Source of the DNA: Streptomyces himalayensis subsp. himalayensis
Lineage (GTDB): Bacteria; Actinomycetota; Actinomycetes; Streptomycetales; Streptomycetaceae
Length of the DNA stretch: 64,000 nt
Reading direction: 5' to 3'
Assembly (NCBI RefSeq): GCF_013778455.1
Contig: NZ_JACEHE010000007.1
Location: forward strand, 265,012 to 329,011
Shown: positions 16,966 to 25,869 of the stretch, one piece after another
How the letters are laid out: each line of letters starts with the position of its first letter
How positions within the stretch are numbered: position 1 is the stretch's first letter
Made by a program: the position numbers and the translations under genes
The notes under the pieces: generated by a model
What the model saw: only the letters and a program-made list of their open reading frames with translations
Told to the model about the DNA's origin: nothing
The model's database searches: none

Positions 16966-17637
16966 TCAGCGGACCTCGACGAGGCGGGCGAAGACCACCA
17001 CGTTGCCGTCGTATCCGAACTGCTTGGTGAATCCGCCGCCGCAGGTGATGACCCGCAGTTCGGCCTGTCCGGTGTTCCCGTAGACGCGCTGTCCGGGGAA
17101 GTTGGTCTTCGAGAATACTTCGACGCCGTAGACCTCGAAGACCGCCGTCTTCTGGTCCGCACGCTTGACCTCTACGCGGTTTCCCTTCTTGAGCGAGCCG
17201 AGCCCGTAGAAGACGGCCGGGCCCTTGCTGTTGTCCACATGGCCGACGATCACGGCGGTTCCCTTTTCGCCGGGGGCCACGGCACCGGTGAACCAACCAG
17301 CGAGATTCGAGTCCTCAGGTGGTGGTGCCTGCACCCAGCCTTCGGAGTCGAGCCCCACGGCCGTGACGGGTGCGTCGACATTGATCGCGGGGAGCCGCAC
17401 CCGCTCCACCATCGAGAACGGCAGCGGATCGCGTGTCGCCTTGGGCGCCGTCGTCCCGGTGGAGGTGCGGCCGTCCGCGGCCGCCGCGGCGGCGGGTTGC
17501 GGAGGCCCCTCGTTGAATTCCCCGGAGCCATTCCGCATCAAAGCGAGGCCGGTCAGCAGAACAAGCGCGATGACACCCCAGGGCGCGCGCTTCCTCCGTC
17601 TTACCTCCTCCTCTTCGGCCGGTTGAAACGAAGGCAT
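16966..17637 (-). CDS. class F sortase
   Basis: A 223-residue membrane-anchored transpeptidase. An N-terminal cytoplasmic stretch and one hydrophobic helix (about 20-35) precede an Ala-rich linker and the sortase domain. Catalytic residues are all present: His133 in VGHVDN, Cys199 in VITCGGGF, and Arg218 in VVFAR. The lack of a second membrane segment and the VRLPAINVDAPV opening are typical of the actinobacterial class F group (sortase domain-containing proteins), whose substrates are poorly known. The divergent neighbour (18019-19053) is a Gly/Asn-rich exported protein with a C-terminal anchor and is the natural substrate candidate. Confidence 0.92.
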   Translation of the reverse strand: MPSFQPAEEEEVRRRKRAPWGVIALVLLTGLALMRNGSGEFNEGPPQPAAAAAADGRTSTGTTAPKATRDPLPFSMVERVRLPAINVDAPVTAVGLDSEGWVQAPPPEDSNLAGWFTGAVAPGEKGTAVIVGHVDNSKGPAVFYGLGSLKKGNRVEVKRADQKTAVFEVYGVEVFSKTNFPGQRVYGNTGQAELRVITCGGGFTKQFGYDGNVVVFARLVEVR

Positions 17638-18018
17638 TCTCCATCCCCTCTTGACACGGTGGTCCTTTCCCAGTGCCTCAAGGGCCTGGGAGGCGCCCCA
17701 GGCACGGCTGGCCCGCCGCGTTCGTTGCGTGTACGTGAACGTTAAGTCCGTCGCGCGCGACGGGCGACCGAAGAAGTGCGAACGGGTGGCGGGGTAAATC
17801 TTCCTGCGCCATCCGAGTCGCAGTGGGCCGGAAATTTCTGACGGTGCGTGACCTGCGGCAATATCACATTGATCGCAATTCCCCGGCGTGTCTCCTCACC
17901 AGGACGGACGAGTCTCGAAATGCGGCCCTGAGCTGGGCGTCTGAGGGTCGGTCTGGAGGGCGTTCTTGCCGATCTTCCTGGGGAAGGTTCCCCGGGGCGC
18001 CTTCCCCGGAGGACTCAC
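17638..18018. other. intergenic region between the divergent sortase and Gly/Asn-rich genes
   Basis: This 380-nt gap holds no gene I can support. It contains one copy of the dispersed repeat (17669-17704), and just before it TTGACA, a -35-like hexamer without an obvious matching -10. A GGAGG ribosome site lies at the right end, for the gene at 18019. Confidence 0.6.
17669..17704 (+). repeat. dispersed Streptomyces intergenic repeat, short copy
   Basis: CCCAGTGCCTCAAGGGCCTG and the following GGAGG...CCCC match the core of the longer copies at 25752 and 30301. Only the central imperfect palindrome is kept here. Confidence 0.75.
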
Positions 18019-19053
18019 ATGCGTACTACACGCGCCCTGGCGGTCTCAGCCGCCGCGGTCGTCGCGCTCGGGCTCGCTGCACCGTCGGCTGTGGCCGGGG
18101 ACGAACCGAACAACGGCAACGGCTCCCGCAACGGCATCGGTGGCGATGGCCCTGGTGGCAACGGCAACCGTAACGGCGATGGCCCTGGTGGCAACGGCGA
18201 CCGCAATGGCGGTGGCCCTGGTGGCAATGGCAACCGCAACGGCGATGGTTTCGGTGGCAATGGCAACAACGGCTTTGATGGCAACGGGTTCGGCAATAAC
18301 GGCTTTGGTGGTAACGGAAACGGCTTCGGCCCCAACGGTCCCGGCCTCGGCGGCAACGACAAGGACAACGGCCTCGGCGGATTCCCGGGGAATGGGTTCC
18401 CCGGGCTCGGCGGCAACGGGTTCCCAGGGTTCCCGGGCAACGGGCTGGGCGGCAACGGGTTCCCACGATTCCCGGGCAACGGGCCCGGTGTCGGCGGTGC
18501 CTTCGGCGACGACAACGACTTCGGGGACAACATCTCCGTGTCGCCCAGCGTCGTACGGCCGGGCGACCATGTGACGGTCACCGTCCGGGGCGTCGCGGGC
18601 GTCGTGTGCCAGCTCGCGGGCAGCAAGGTGGAGTCCGGCGCCTTTCAGACCACCTGGCTGCGCCCCAGCGGCGGCAACACCGCGACCGCCTCCGCCACCA
18701 TCAGGCGGGATGCCAGGGGCCCGTACGGCGTCAGCGCCAAGTGCGGGGGCCAGACCTTCAGCGACAACGAGAACGAGCTCGTTGTCTTCCCCACGCGCAA
18801 CGGATTCGGTGGCAACGGAGCCGGCGGTGACCACGGCAACAACGGGGTCGGTGGCAACGGAGTCGGCGGTGACCGCGACCGGGACCGCGGCCGCGGCAAC
18901 AACGGGTTGCCGGGACCGGTGGCCGGCGGCCTCGGCGGCAGCCTCGCCGGTGCGACCGCCACCGACACGGCCATCGGCGGCGGACTGGTGGCTGCCTCGG
19001 CTGCGATCGGTGGTGTGTTCTGGCTGCGTCGACGGGCCGAGAAGAGGGGCTGA
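18019..19053 (+). CDS. Gly/Asn-rich exported protein with C-terminal membrane anchor
   Basis: A 344-residue surface protein. It has a signal peptide (about 1-26, cleavage after AVA), a Gly/Asn repeat region (27-165) built of units such as GGNGNRNGDGPGGNG, and a beta-type domain (about 175-265) containing VSPSVVRPGDHVTVTVRG and one Cys pair. A second Gly-rich linker and a hydrophobic helix (319-336) ending in RRRAEKRG follow. This layout matches cell-wall sorting signals, but there is no LPxTG or LAxTG motif; the closest is LPGPVAGG at 297-304. GGAGG precedes the ATG. The class F sortase is divergent next door. Confidence 0.8.
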   Translation: MRTTRALAVSAAAVVALGLAAPSAVAGDEPNNGNGSRNGIGGDGPGGNGNRNGDGPGGNGDRNGGGPGGNGNRNGDGFGGNGNNGFDGNGFGNNGFGGNGNGFGPNGPGLGGNDKDNGLGGFPGNGFPGLGGNGFPGFPGNGLGGNGFPRFPGNGPGVGGAFGDDNDFGDNISVSPSVVRPGDHVTVTVRGVAGVVCQLAGSKVESGAFQTTWLRPSGGNTATASATIRRDARGPYGVSAKCGGQTFSDNENELVVFPTRNGFGGNGAGGDHGNNGVGGNGVGGDRDRDRGRGNNGLPGPVAGGLGGSLAGATATDTAIGGGLVAASAAIGGVFWLRRRAEKRG

Positions 19054-19089
19054 CGACCAGCACAGCCGCATGGAGACAGACCGCACACG

Positions 19090-19146
19090 ACAGCCCTTCA
19101 CCCCGGCCGGTACCCGATGAGGTCCGGATCCGGGGCGAAGGGCTGT
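19090..19146 (+). terminator. hairpin terminator after the Gly/Asn-rich gene
   Basis: Arms at 19090-19106 and 19130-19146 pair over 17 bp with one mismatch, starting 36 nt after the stop. The loop is 23 nt. Confidence 0.75.
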
Positions 19147-19485
19147 TCGGCGAGAGGCCCTCGGGCGCGTCGTCACGCGCGTTGCCGCGTGGGCGGCGGT
19201 GCAGGCGGTGAGCACGGTTATGCCCTGGTGGGCTATGCCGTGCGGGGCGGCCGAAGCCACGCGTATCGCGTGCAAGGTGGTTCCTCCGGTCCTCGAGGAG
19301 CAGCCGCGGACCGTCGTCCGCTCGATGACGCAATGCACCTCGATGCCGGAAACGCTAGGGAGGGCCGGGAGATGACGCGATCGGGATCGGGCATAAGGGG
19401 CAACCTTGTGGGCCGTACGGGGGGTGTGGCGCGTACGGGCGGGGGACACGGGCGGCGTGTCGAGTCTGGGCGCGGGCGTGAACGG
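19147..19485. other. 339-nt stretch with no supported gene
   Basis: Reading frames here show no recognisable protein or codon pattern, and no RNA gene was seen. It lies between a terminator and the stop of a minus-strand gene, so it may be a decayed or spacer segment. Confidence 0.5.
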
Positions 19486-19716
19486 TCAGGGCGCCGTCGC
19501 CTCGTCGGGGCGCCAGACGTGCGGGCGGCCGCCCCGCCACTCGACGAGGTGCGGGTCGTCGAGCGCCATGTCGGCCTCGCTCAGCCCCACCCGCCGCAGA
19601 AGCCCGACCAGCTCCCGGTCGCTGTGCGCGATGCCCACGGCCTGCCCCCGCACGCTGACCTGGCGCCCGCCCCCGGCGGCGGGCGGGTGCACGACGATGG
19701 GTGCTTTCCAGGCCAT
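19486..19716 (-). CDS. small conserved Streptomyces hypothetical protein
   Basis: A 76-residue soluble protein. It starts MAWKAPIVVHPP and contains the conserved-looking segments GIAHSDRELVGLLRRVGL and VEWRGGRPHVW. I recall closely similar 70-80 residue proteins in many Streptomyces genomes, without a known function. No membrane segment, Cys or catalytic pattern stands out. The gene stands alone on the minus strand, 150 nt from the DUF4239 gene stop. Confidence 0.65.
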   Translation of the reverse strand: MAWKAPIVVHPPAAGGGRQVSVRGQAVGIAHSDRELVGLLRRVGLSEADMALDDPHLVEWRGGRPHVWRPDEATAP

Positions 19717-19866
19717 ACCACCAGAGTGCGCCGGTGCCCGGCCCGGCGCACAGCCGTGCCCGGCGCACTGCCGTGTCGGCCTCGCTCAGTTCCCGACGTG
19801 GGGGAACAGCGCGTGGAAGGGCTCCGCCGTGGCCGGGATGCCACGGCCGTAGGGGGCGTCGAAGTC

Positions 19867-20550
19867 TCAGATCAGGAAGAGCAGGAAGGCGATCAGGGCG
19901 GAGAAGAGGCCCGCGAGGATCAGTTCGCGCGGTGAGCGGCGGATCTGGAGGGCGAAGACCATGCCGATGGTCACGACTCCGCCGGTGATCAGGCCGAACC
20001 ACACGACGCCGGGCATCGTGGCGCCGGCCGAGTCGGCGCGCGCGCCCCGCGCGTTGTCGGCGGCGGCGACCTGGTCGAGCAGCGGCTGATAGGCCTGCGC
20101 CTCGAAGTCGTTCGCGGGTTCGTGGTCGGTGACATCGTGGCGGAGGCGGTCGAGGAGTGCGGTCCCCCGGGCGGTGAGCTCTCCGCTGCCGGCCATCGTG
20201 TCCCACTCGGTGGTCACGACATGGCCGACATACGCGTCGACGTCGGCGCGGATCCGGTCGCGGACATCGTCCGGATAGACGCGGACGCGCTCGGAGATCT
20301 CGTGCAGCGCCTGAGCCTCGGCGCGGACATGGTCCTGGGCGGCGCCGCGGGCCTCCCAGACACCGGCGATGGCGAGGCCCAGCACGATGGCGTAGACGAC
20401 GCCGATCATCATGGTGATGTACTCGATGACGTCCGGGGTCTCGGACGGATCGTCGTCATCCCCGATCCGGCGGTGCCGGATGACCGTGATGATGAGGACG
20501 ACGGAGCACGCGGCCGCCATCGCGAGGGCGAGAACAAGCCATTCCGGCAT
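19867..20550 (-). CDS. DUF4239 (bestrophin-like) membrane protein
   Basis: A 227-residue membrane protein. Two N-terminal hydrophobic segments (about 5-25 and 45-65) are followed by a soluble helical domain and two more segments (about 175-195 and 205-225). EYITMMIGVVYAIVLGLAI and GVVTIGMVFAL are typical of DUF4239, a family loosely related to bestrophin channels with no proven function. It follows the proline-rich gene with an 18-nt gap, and GGAGG lies upstream of the ATG, so the two probably form an operon. Confidence 0.85.
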   Translation of the reverse strand: MPEWLVLALAMAAACSVVLIITVIRHRRIGDDDDPSETPDVIEYITMMIGVVYAIVLGLAIAGVWEARGAAQDHVRAEAQALHEISERVRVYPDDVRDRIRADVDAYVGHVVTTEWDTMAGSGELTARGTALLDRLRHDVTDHEPANDFEAQAYQPLLDQVAAADNARGARADSAGATMPGVVWFGLITGGVVTIGMVFALQIRRSPRELILAGLFSALIAFLLFLI

Positions 20551-20568
20551 AGGAGGACCTCCAGCGGA

Positions 20569-21195
20569 TCAGCGGGGCCGCAGCGCGGCCACGGCGAGCA
20601 CCGCGGGCGCGGTGACGAGCAGGGTCAGGGACACCAGCGACGGGCCGCTCCGGGGCTGCTGCTGTTGCACCTGAGGGCGGCGGTACGGCGGAAAATGCAC
20701 CTGTGACGGGGTGGGGGACGGTGACGGCTCCGGGCGGACGCCGGGCTCCGGTGCCGTGACCGGAGGGCTGGGAGCCGGAGCCGGCGCCGGAGGACGTGGT
20801 GACGGCGGCGGCGTCGGGGCCGGGGGCTCCGGGCTGGGCGGAGACGGCGGCGCCGGAGTCGGAGTGGGCGTCCGTGTCGGCGTGGGCGGCTCGGGAGACG
20901 GGGAGCAGGTCGGCGGAGGCGGCGGGGTGGGCGGAGGCGGGGGTTCCGGCGGGCTTGGCGTCGGGCTCTCCGGGCAGTCGACGTCGTCCCCGGCGACCGC
21001 CACCACGCCGCCGCCCTGCCCGCCGCCGTCCCCGCCGACGTAGGCGTACGCACAGGCATCGGCCGGCATCGCGGCCACCGCCACGACCGTCGAGGAGCGC
21101 AACAACAGGGCGAGCGTGCCCAGAGTGCACAGCGCCAGCCCGCTTACGAGACGGGCGGACCGCGCCCAGAGTGATCCGTACACGGCGGAGAGCAT
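20569..21195 (-). CDS. proline-rich exported protein with C-terminal membrane segment
   Basis: A 208-residue protein. It has an N-terminal signal or anchor segment (about 8-35), a short Ala/Gly/Asp-rich head with two Cys, a long linker (about 70-165) almost entirely Pro/Ser/Thr/Glu, and a C-terminal hydrophobic helix (VSLTLLVTAPAVLAVAAL) ending in RPR. The layout suggests a wall-spanning stalk held in the membrane. I recall similar small proteins in Streptomyces but no known function. The ATG at 21195 has only a weak ribosome site. Confidence 0.65.
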   Translation of the reverse strand: MLSAVYGSLWARSARLVSGLALCTLGTLALLLRSSTVVAVAAMPADACAYAYVGGDGGGQGGGVVAVAGDDVDCPESPTPSPPEPPPPPTPPPPPTCSPSPEPPTPTRTPTPTPAPPSPPSPEPPAPTPPPSPRPPAPAPAPSPPVTAPEPGVRPEPSPSPTPSQVHFPPYRRPQVQQQQPRSGPSLVSLTLLVTAPAVLAVAALRPR

Positions 21196-21446
21196 GATCG
21201 GCCGTCGGGCCAGGTACGCCGATGAGGGCGCCGATTGGCGCGAACGTGGGGAATGGGGGAATGGGTGCCCCAAGGTTTGCCGCGCCGGCCGTTGACCGAA
21301 CTCGCCTGCTGCGACCGGCGGGGGCGGGCCGCTGTCGGCAGATTTTTCGGAGCCGGTTGAACACATCCGCCACCCCCGCCCGTACCTAGGGCCAAGCGCG
21401 GCGCATCCCGGCGTCGCAACACGCAAGCAGACAACGGGAGTTGGCA

Positions 21447-22409
21447 ATGAATACCTGGCGGAGCGCCTCGCTCGTAGCGACAGCTGCGGCCGTGCTGGCG
21501 CTGACGACGGCGTGCGGTCAGGAGAAGGGCGATCAGGCACCCGCCGGGGCCGTGGGCGCCGCGGCCCCGGCGGCCGAGGGCGGATACGGCTCGAGTGACG
21601 GCTACGGGTCCGGCGCGGGCGCCAAGGACGAGCAGGCGTCGCAGAGCAAGGCGCAGGAAGCCGGCCAACTTGCCGTCTGGGACAGCAAGAAGCTCGGCGA
21701 GGTCGTCACCGACAGCGCGGGATTCACTCTCTACCGGTTCGACCAGGACACCGCCGAGCCGCCCAAGTCGGCCTGTGACGGCGACTGTGCGACCGCGTGG
21801 CCCCCCGTGCCGGGCTCGGGGGCATCGGCCCCGCCCGGTGTCGACGAGTCACTTCTGGGCGAGGTGACCCGCAGCGACGGCACCAAGCAGCTGACGATCG
21901 ACGGCTGGCCGATGTACCGGTACGCCAAGGACACCAAGCCCGGTGAGGCCAAGGGCCAGGGGGTGGGCGGCACATGGTTCGCCTCGGCGCCCGACGGCAA
22001 GAAGGCGTCCGCGGAGGGCAGCGGAGCCGGGGCCGGCGCCGCCGGTCTGCCTGGCATGTCCACCCGTGAGGACCCGGAGCTCGGCGAGATCGTGGTCGAC
22101 AAGAACGGCATGACGGTCTACCGGTTCATGAAGGACTCGGCCTGGCCGATGAAGACCGCCTGCACCGGCGCGTGCCTCGAGAAGTGGCCCGTCGTCGAGC
22201 CGGTCGCCAAGGACGACACCAAGGGGATTCTGAAGAAGGGCTTCGTCACCTTCAACCGGCCCGACGGTCTCCAGCAGCAGACCATCGACTGCTGGCCGCT
22301 GTACACCTTCTCCGGCGACAAGCAGCCGGGAGACACCAACGGTCAGGGCGTGGGCGGCACGTGGTACGCCGTGTCGCCCGAGGGAAAGCCGGTCGGCGTG
22401 TCCAAGTAG
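21447..22409 (+). CDS. SCO0930-family lipoprotein with PF03640-type repeats
   Basis: A 320-residue lipoprotein. The N-terminal lipobox-like LTTAC gives Cys23. A Gly/Ser-rich linker leads to tandem copies of the secreted repeat found in this family, for example LGEVVTDSAGFTLYRF, CDGDCATAWPPV, LTIDGWPMYRY, GQGVGGTWFA, and a second set with MTVYRF, CTGACLEKWPVV and IDCWPLYTF. Each repeat has a CxxxC pair and Trp/Tyr residues reminiscent of redox-active or heme-adjacent proteins. The function is not established. GGGAG precedes the ATG by 6 nt. A hairpin terminator follows. Confidence 0.88.
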   Translation: MNTWRSASLVATAAAVLALTTACGQEKGDQAPAGAVGAAAPAAEGGYGSSDGYGSGAGAKDEQASQSKAQEAGQLAVWDSKKLGEVVTDSAGFTLYRFDQDTAEPPKSACDGDCATAWPPVPGSGASAPPGVDESLLGEVTRSDGTKQLTIDGWPMYRYAKDTKPGEAKGQGVGGTWFASAPDGKKASAEGSGAGAGAAGLPGMSTREDPELGEIVVDKNGMTVYRFMKDSAWPMKTACTGACLEKWPVVEPVAKDDTKGILKKGFVTFNRPDGLQQQTIDCWPLYTFSGDKQPGDTNGQGVGGTWYAVSPEGKPVGVSK

Positions 22410-22469
22410 GTCACCGAGAAACAAGGGAGTTGGACGCCACAAGGAGATCAGCGCGGCACGCCCGGCCTG

Positions 22470-22510
22470 CCGGTCCGTTCCTTCCGCACCGCACGGAGGG
22501 AACGGGCCGG
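22470..22510 (+). terminator. hairpin terminator after the SCO0930-family gene
   Basis: Seventeen-nt arms (22470-22486 and 22494-22510) pair with two weak positions around a 7-nt loop and are followed by CTCTTTT. Confidence 0.85.
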
Positions 22511-22763
22511 CTCTTTTCCCGTTCTCCGGAGGGCTCTCCGGCGTACCCTCGCTCTCGGAGTCTCCGGAGCCCTCCGTATCTGCACCGGATCGCTTGAGAT
22601 CCGTTCGGAATGCTTCGGGATGTTTTCGGGTGACATTCCGTCGGCACTTGCCCGAGTCAGTGTCCGAGAACGGACCGCCAATTTCCGTTTTGACTCGCCC
22701 AGTTGGCGCGCGATCAGTAGCCTCAGCTCGAACACCGAATCGGCAAGCGCCTTGGAGACTTGG

Positions 22764-23576
22764 ATGGAGCGTCCCGCCTGGGCCCCTCAGGGCATCGACA
22801 TCACGGTGCCGAGTGTGTCCCGCATCTACGACTACTACCTGGGCGGTTCGCACAACTTCGAGGTCGACCGGGAAGCGGCACGCAAAGCGATGGAGTTCAT
22901 GCCGGGACTCCCCAAGATCATGCAGGCGAATCGTGCCTTCATGCGCCGGGCCGTGCGGTACGCCGTCGAGCAGGGCATCACTCAGTTCCTTGACATAGGC
23001 TCCGGCATACCCACCTTCGGCAATGTGCACGAGGTCGCCCAGAACGCCTGCCCGGGCGCACGCGTCGTGTACGTCGACCACGACCCCGTCGCCGTCGCGC
23101 ACAGCCGGGCCGTCCTCGAGGGCAACGAGAACGCGGGCATCGTCGCCGCCGATCTGCGCAAGCCCCGGGACATCCTGGGCAGTTCCGAGGTGGAGCGGCT
23201 CCTCGACCTGGAACGCCCGGTGGCGCTGCTGCTCGTGGCGGTGCTGCATTTCCTGGAGGACGCCGACGAGCCGTACCGTGCGGTCGCCGAACTGCGGGAC
23301 GCCCTCGCACCCGGCAGCCTCCTCGTCGCCACGCACGCCTCGTACGAAGGCATTCCGCTCCGGCCCGAGCAGGCGGGCGGTGCCGTCGGCGTCTACAAGG
23401 ACATCCGCAATCCGCTGATCATGCGCTCGCGTGACGAGATTGCGCGGTTCTTCGAGGGATTCGACATGGTGAAACCGGGGCTCGTGGACATGCCTCTCTG
23501 GCGGCCCGACACCTCGCCCGAGGACGAGGATCCTTACGCCTTCTCAGGGTTCGCCGGCGTGGGGCGTATCGCGTGA
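22764..23576 (+). CDS. SAM-dependent methyltransferase (DUF574 family)
   Basis: A 270-residue protein of the actinobacterial S-adenosylmethionine methyltransferase family PF04672 (DUF574). Key segments are VSRIYDYYLGGSHNFEVDRE at the N-terminus, FLDIGSGIPTFGNVHEVAQ (SAM loop) and VVYVDHDPVAVAH. The substrate is unknown; Streptomyces carry many paralogs. The ATG at 22764 follows TTGGAG at good spacing. The stop overlaps the GTG of rmdA (GTGA), so translation of the two is coupled, hinting that this enzyme works with c-di-GMP signalling. Confidence 0.9.
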   Translation: MERPAWAPQGIDITVPSVSRIYDYYLGGSHNFEVDREAARKAMEFMPGLPKIMQANRAFMRRAVRYAVEQGITQFLDIGSGIPTFGNVHEVAQNACPGARVVYVDHDPVAVAHSRAVLEGNENAGIVAADLRKPRDILGSSEVERLLDLERPVALLLVAVLHFLEDADEPYRAVAELRDALAPGSLLVATHASYEGIPLRPEQAGGAVGVYKDIRNPLIMRSRDEIARFFEGFDMVKPGLVDMPLWRPDTSPEDEDPYAFSGFAGVGRIA

Positions 23577-25708
23577 CCGGGACGCCCGACGGACCGGAGG
23601 ACAGACTGCGCCGGTTCGCGACGATCTGGAGCCGGGCGATCTTCCCGGTGACGGCGACGTCGCTGACCCGGCCGGAGTTCGAGCAGCAGCTGCTGCCGCT
23701 CGCCCGCCGGCTGCGCGACGCACTGCGGGCGCGCACCTTCGACGCGGCGGCCGGAAAGGCCGTGGGCGCGGGACTCGTCGACACGCACTGCACGGAACCC
23801 GAGGCGCTGAGCCGCACGCTCGACGTCGTGGACGCCTATCTCGTGCTGTACTGCGGCACGGAAGGCGCCCAGGAGGAGCAGCGGGTGCGCTCGGCACGGC
23901 TGCAGCATGCCGCCGCAGCCGGCTTCGCCCAGGCGCTGCGCGAGCGCACCCTCACCGAGCAGGAGGCCATCTACCGGGCCGCCCTCGATGCCCGCGCCGC
24001 CGTCGCGGCGGCGCTGCACAACAGCGAGGCACGCTTCCGCGCGGTGTTCCAGGAAGCCGCCATAGGAGTCGGGATCGCCGACCTCGACGGCTCGATCCTG
24101 GAGGTCAACGATGCGCTGATCCGCATGTTCGGCATCTCCGGGCAGACGATGCGCGGCTACAACGTCATGGACTGGCACCATCCCGAAGACGCCCCGCAGG
24201 TATGGCGCCTCTACGACGAACTGGTGCGCGGCGAGCGTGACCACTACCGCGTGGAAAAGCCCTTCAGCCGTCCCGACGGCACCGTCCTGTGGACCAACCT
24301 GACGGTCTCGCTGCTGCGCGACGCCGAGGGCAGGCCCGAGTACCAGCTCGCGCTCATGGAGGACACCACCGAGCGCCGGCTGCTCAATCTGAGGCTGCGC
24401 TACGAGGCCACGCACGACGCGCTGACCGGCCTGCCCAACCGCACCCTGTTCTTCGAACGCCTGGAGAAGGCGCTGTCCGCGGGCGAAGGGCAGCGCTTCG
24501 GGCTCTGCTACCTCGACCTGGACGGCTTCAAGACCATCAACGACAGCCTCGGACACGCGGCCGGCGACCGGCTTCTCGTCGAGGTCGCCGACCGGCTGGG
24601 GTCCTGCGCCACCGCGCCGGGCGAGATGGTCGCACGGCTCGGCGGCGACGAGTTCGTGGCGCTCACCACGGGACCGGACACCCAGGCCGAGGTGGAGGAG
24701 CTCGCCGCACGCATCATGAACGCCCTGGCCGCCCCGATCCGCGTCGACGGCCGTGAGCTCACGGTGCGCGGCAGCATGGGCGTCGTCGAGGGGCCCGCGG
24801 GCGAGCGCGGCTCCGCGGAGGTGCTGCGCAGCGCCGACATCACGATGTACCGGGCCAAGGCCGCGGGCGGCAACCGCTACGAGACGGCCGACGCGGAGGC
24901 CGAGGCGCTGGCCATCACCCGGCACGGGCTCACGACCGCGCTGCCCTCGGCCCTGGACCGGGGCGAGTTCTTCATCGAGTACCAGCCGCTCGTGCACCTC
25001 GGCGACGGCAGTGTGCGCGGCGCGGAGGCGCTGGTGCGCTGGCTGCATCCGCAGCACGGTGTGCTCGGCCCGGACCGGTTCATCCCGCTCGCCGAGCACA
25101 CGGGCCTCATCGTGCCCCTGGGCCGCTGGGTGCTGGAGCAGTCCGTGAAGCAGGCCCGCCGCTGGCAGGAGCGGCACGACGACGCGGGACCGCTGCGGAT
25201 CAACGTGAACCTCTCGCCGTGCCAGCTCACCCACCCGGGACTGGTGTCCGACACCGTCGCCATACTGCAGGCCGCCGGACTCGCAGCGAACGCCCTCTGC
25301 CTGGAGGTGACCGAGTCCGCGCTGATCGGCGCCGACGACGATCTGCTCAAGCCGCTGCGGCGGCTCGCCGAGATGGGCGTCGACATCGCGCTCGACGACT
25401 TCGGCACGGGCTACTCGAACCTGGCCAATCTGCGCCGCCTGCCCGTGAGCGTTCTGAAACTCGACCGGTCCTTCACCCAGAGCATGCAGCGGTTCCCTGC
25501 AGACCCTGTCGACCTGAAGATCGTCGAAGGCATCGTCGCACTCGCCCACAGCCTGAACCTCACCGTCACTGTCGAGGGCGTCGAGACGGGCGCCCAGGCG
25601 GAACAGCTGCGGATACTGGGCTGCGACACGGCGCAGGGCTGGTACTACGCCCGGCCGGGTCCGCCGGACCGCCTGCATGAGCTGGCACTGGTGGACGCGG
25701 CGAGCTGA
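23573..25708 (+). CDS. rmdA: PAS-GGDEF-EAL c-di-GMP enzyme, probable RmdA
   Basis: A 711-residue cytosolic protein. An N-terminal helical region (1-150) precedes a PAS domain (about 155-275), GGDEF (about 290-450, intact GGDEF at 357-361), and EAL (about 465-700, intact EAL at 485-487 plus LDDFGTGYSN and VTVEGVET). Both catalytic sets look complete, so both cyclase and phosphodiesterase activity are possible. The order SCO0930-type lipoprotein, DUF574 methyltransferase, PAS-GGDEF-EAL, LysR, sdh matches my memory of S. coelicolor SCO0928 (RmdA), a c-di-GMP phosphodiesterase that affects aerial development. Assignment rests on architecture and context rather than an alignment. Confidence 0.85.
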   Translation: MTGTPDGPEDRLRRFATIWSRAIFPVTATSLTRPEFEQQLLPLARRLRDALRARTFDAAAGKAVGAGLVDTHCTEPEALSRTLDVVDAYLVLYCGTEGAQEEQRVRSARLQHAAAAGFAQALRERTLTEQEAIYRAALDARAAVAAALHNSEARFRAVFQEAAIGVGIADLDGSILEVNDALIRMFGISGQTMRGYNVMDWHHPEDAPQVWRLYDELVRGERDHYRVEKPFSRPDGTVLWTNLTVSLLRDAEGRPEYQLALMEDTTERRLLNLRLRYEATHDALTGLPNRTLFFERLEKALSAGEGQRFGLCYLDLDGFKTINDSLGHAAGDRLLVEVADRLGSCATAPGEMVARLGGDEFVALTTGPDTQAEVEELAARIMNALAAPIRVDGRELTVRGSMGVVEGPAGERGSAEVLRSADITMYRAKAAGGNRYETADAEAEALAITRHGLTTALPSALDRGEFFIEYQPLVHLGDGSVRGAEALVRWLHPQHGVLGPDRFIPLAEHTGLIVPLGRWVLEQSVKQARRWQERHDDAGPLRINVNLSPCQLTHPGLVSDTVAILQAAGLAANALCLEVTESALIGADDDLLKPLRRLAEMGVDIALDDFGTGYSNLANLRRLPVSVLKLDRSFTQSMQRFPADPVDLKIVEGIVALAHSLNLTVTVEGVETGAQAEQLRILGCDTAQGWYYARPGPPDRLHELALVDAAS

Positions 25709-25751
25709 GCCTCGTACGCCGGGGCACCGTAATGGGTGGGCTGTGCCCACC

Positions 25752-25826
25752 CTCCCCCAAGCTCTCGGCTTCTCCCCAGTGCCTTAAGGGCCTGGGAGGT
25801 ACCCCAGAGCAGGGGAACCCCCATCG
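25752..25826 (+). repeat. dispersed Streptomyces intergenic repeat, long copy
   Basis: About 75 bp, nearly identical to 30301-30377. The core CAGTGCCTTAAGGGCCTGGG is an imperfect palindrome, followed by GGAGGTACCCC and ending ACCCCCATCG. It lies between rmdA and the LysR gene and may also work as a terminator. Confidence 0.85.
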
Positions 25827-25869
25827 CCCTGCGGAACGCCTGCCCACAGCTGGGTGGCGGGCCATGCGG

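Noticed and set aside
20711..21043. Gly-rich plus-strand frame
   Set aside because: It is the complement of the proline-rich linker of the minus-strand membrane protein.
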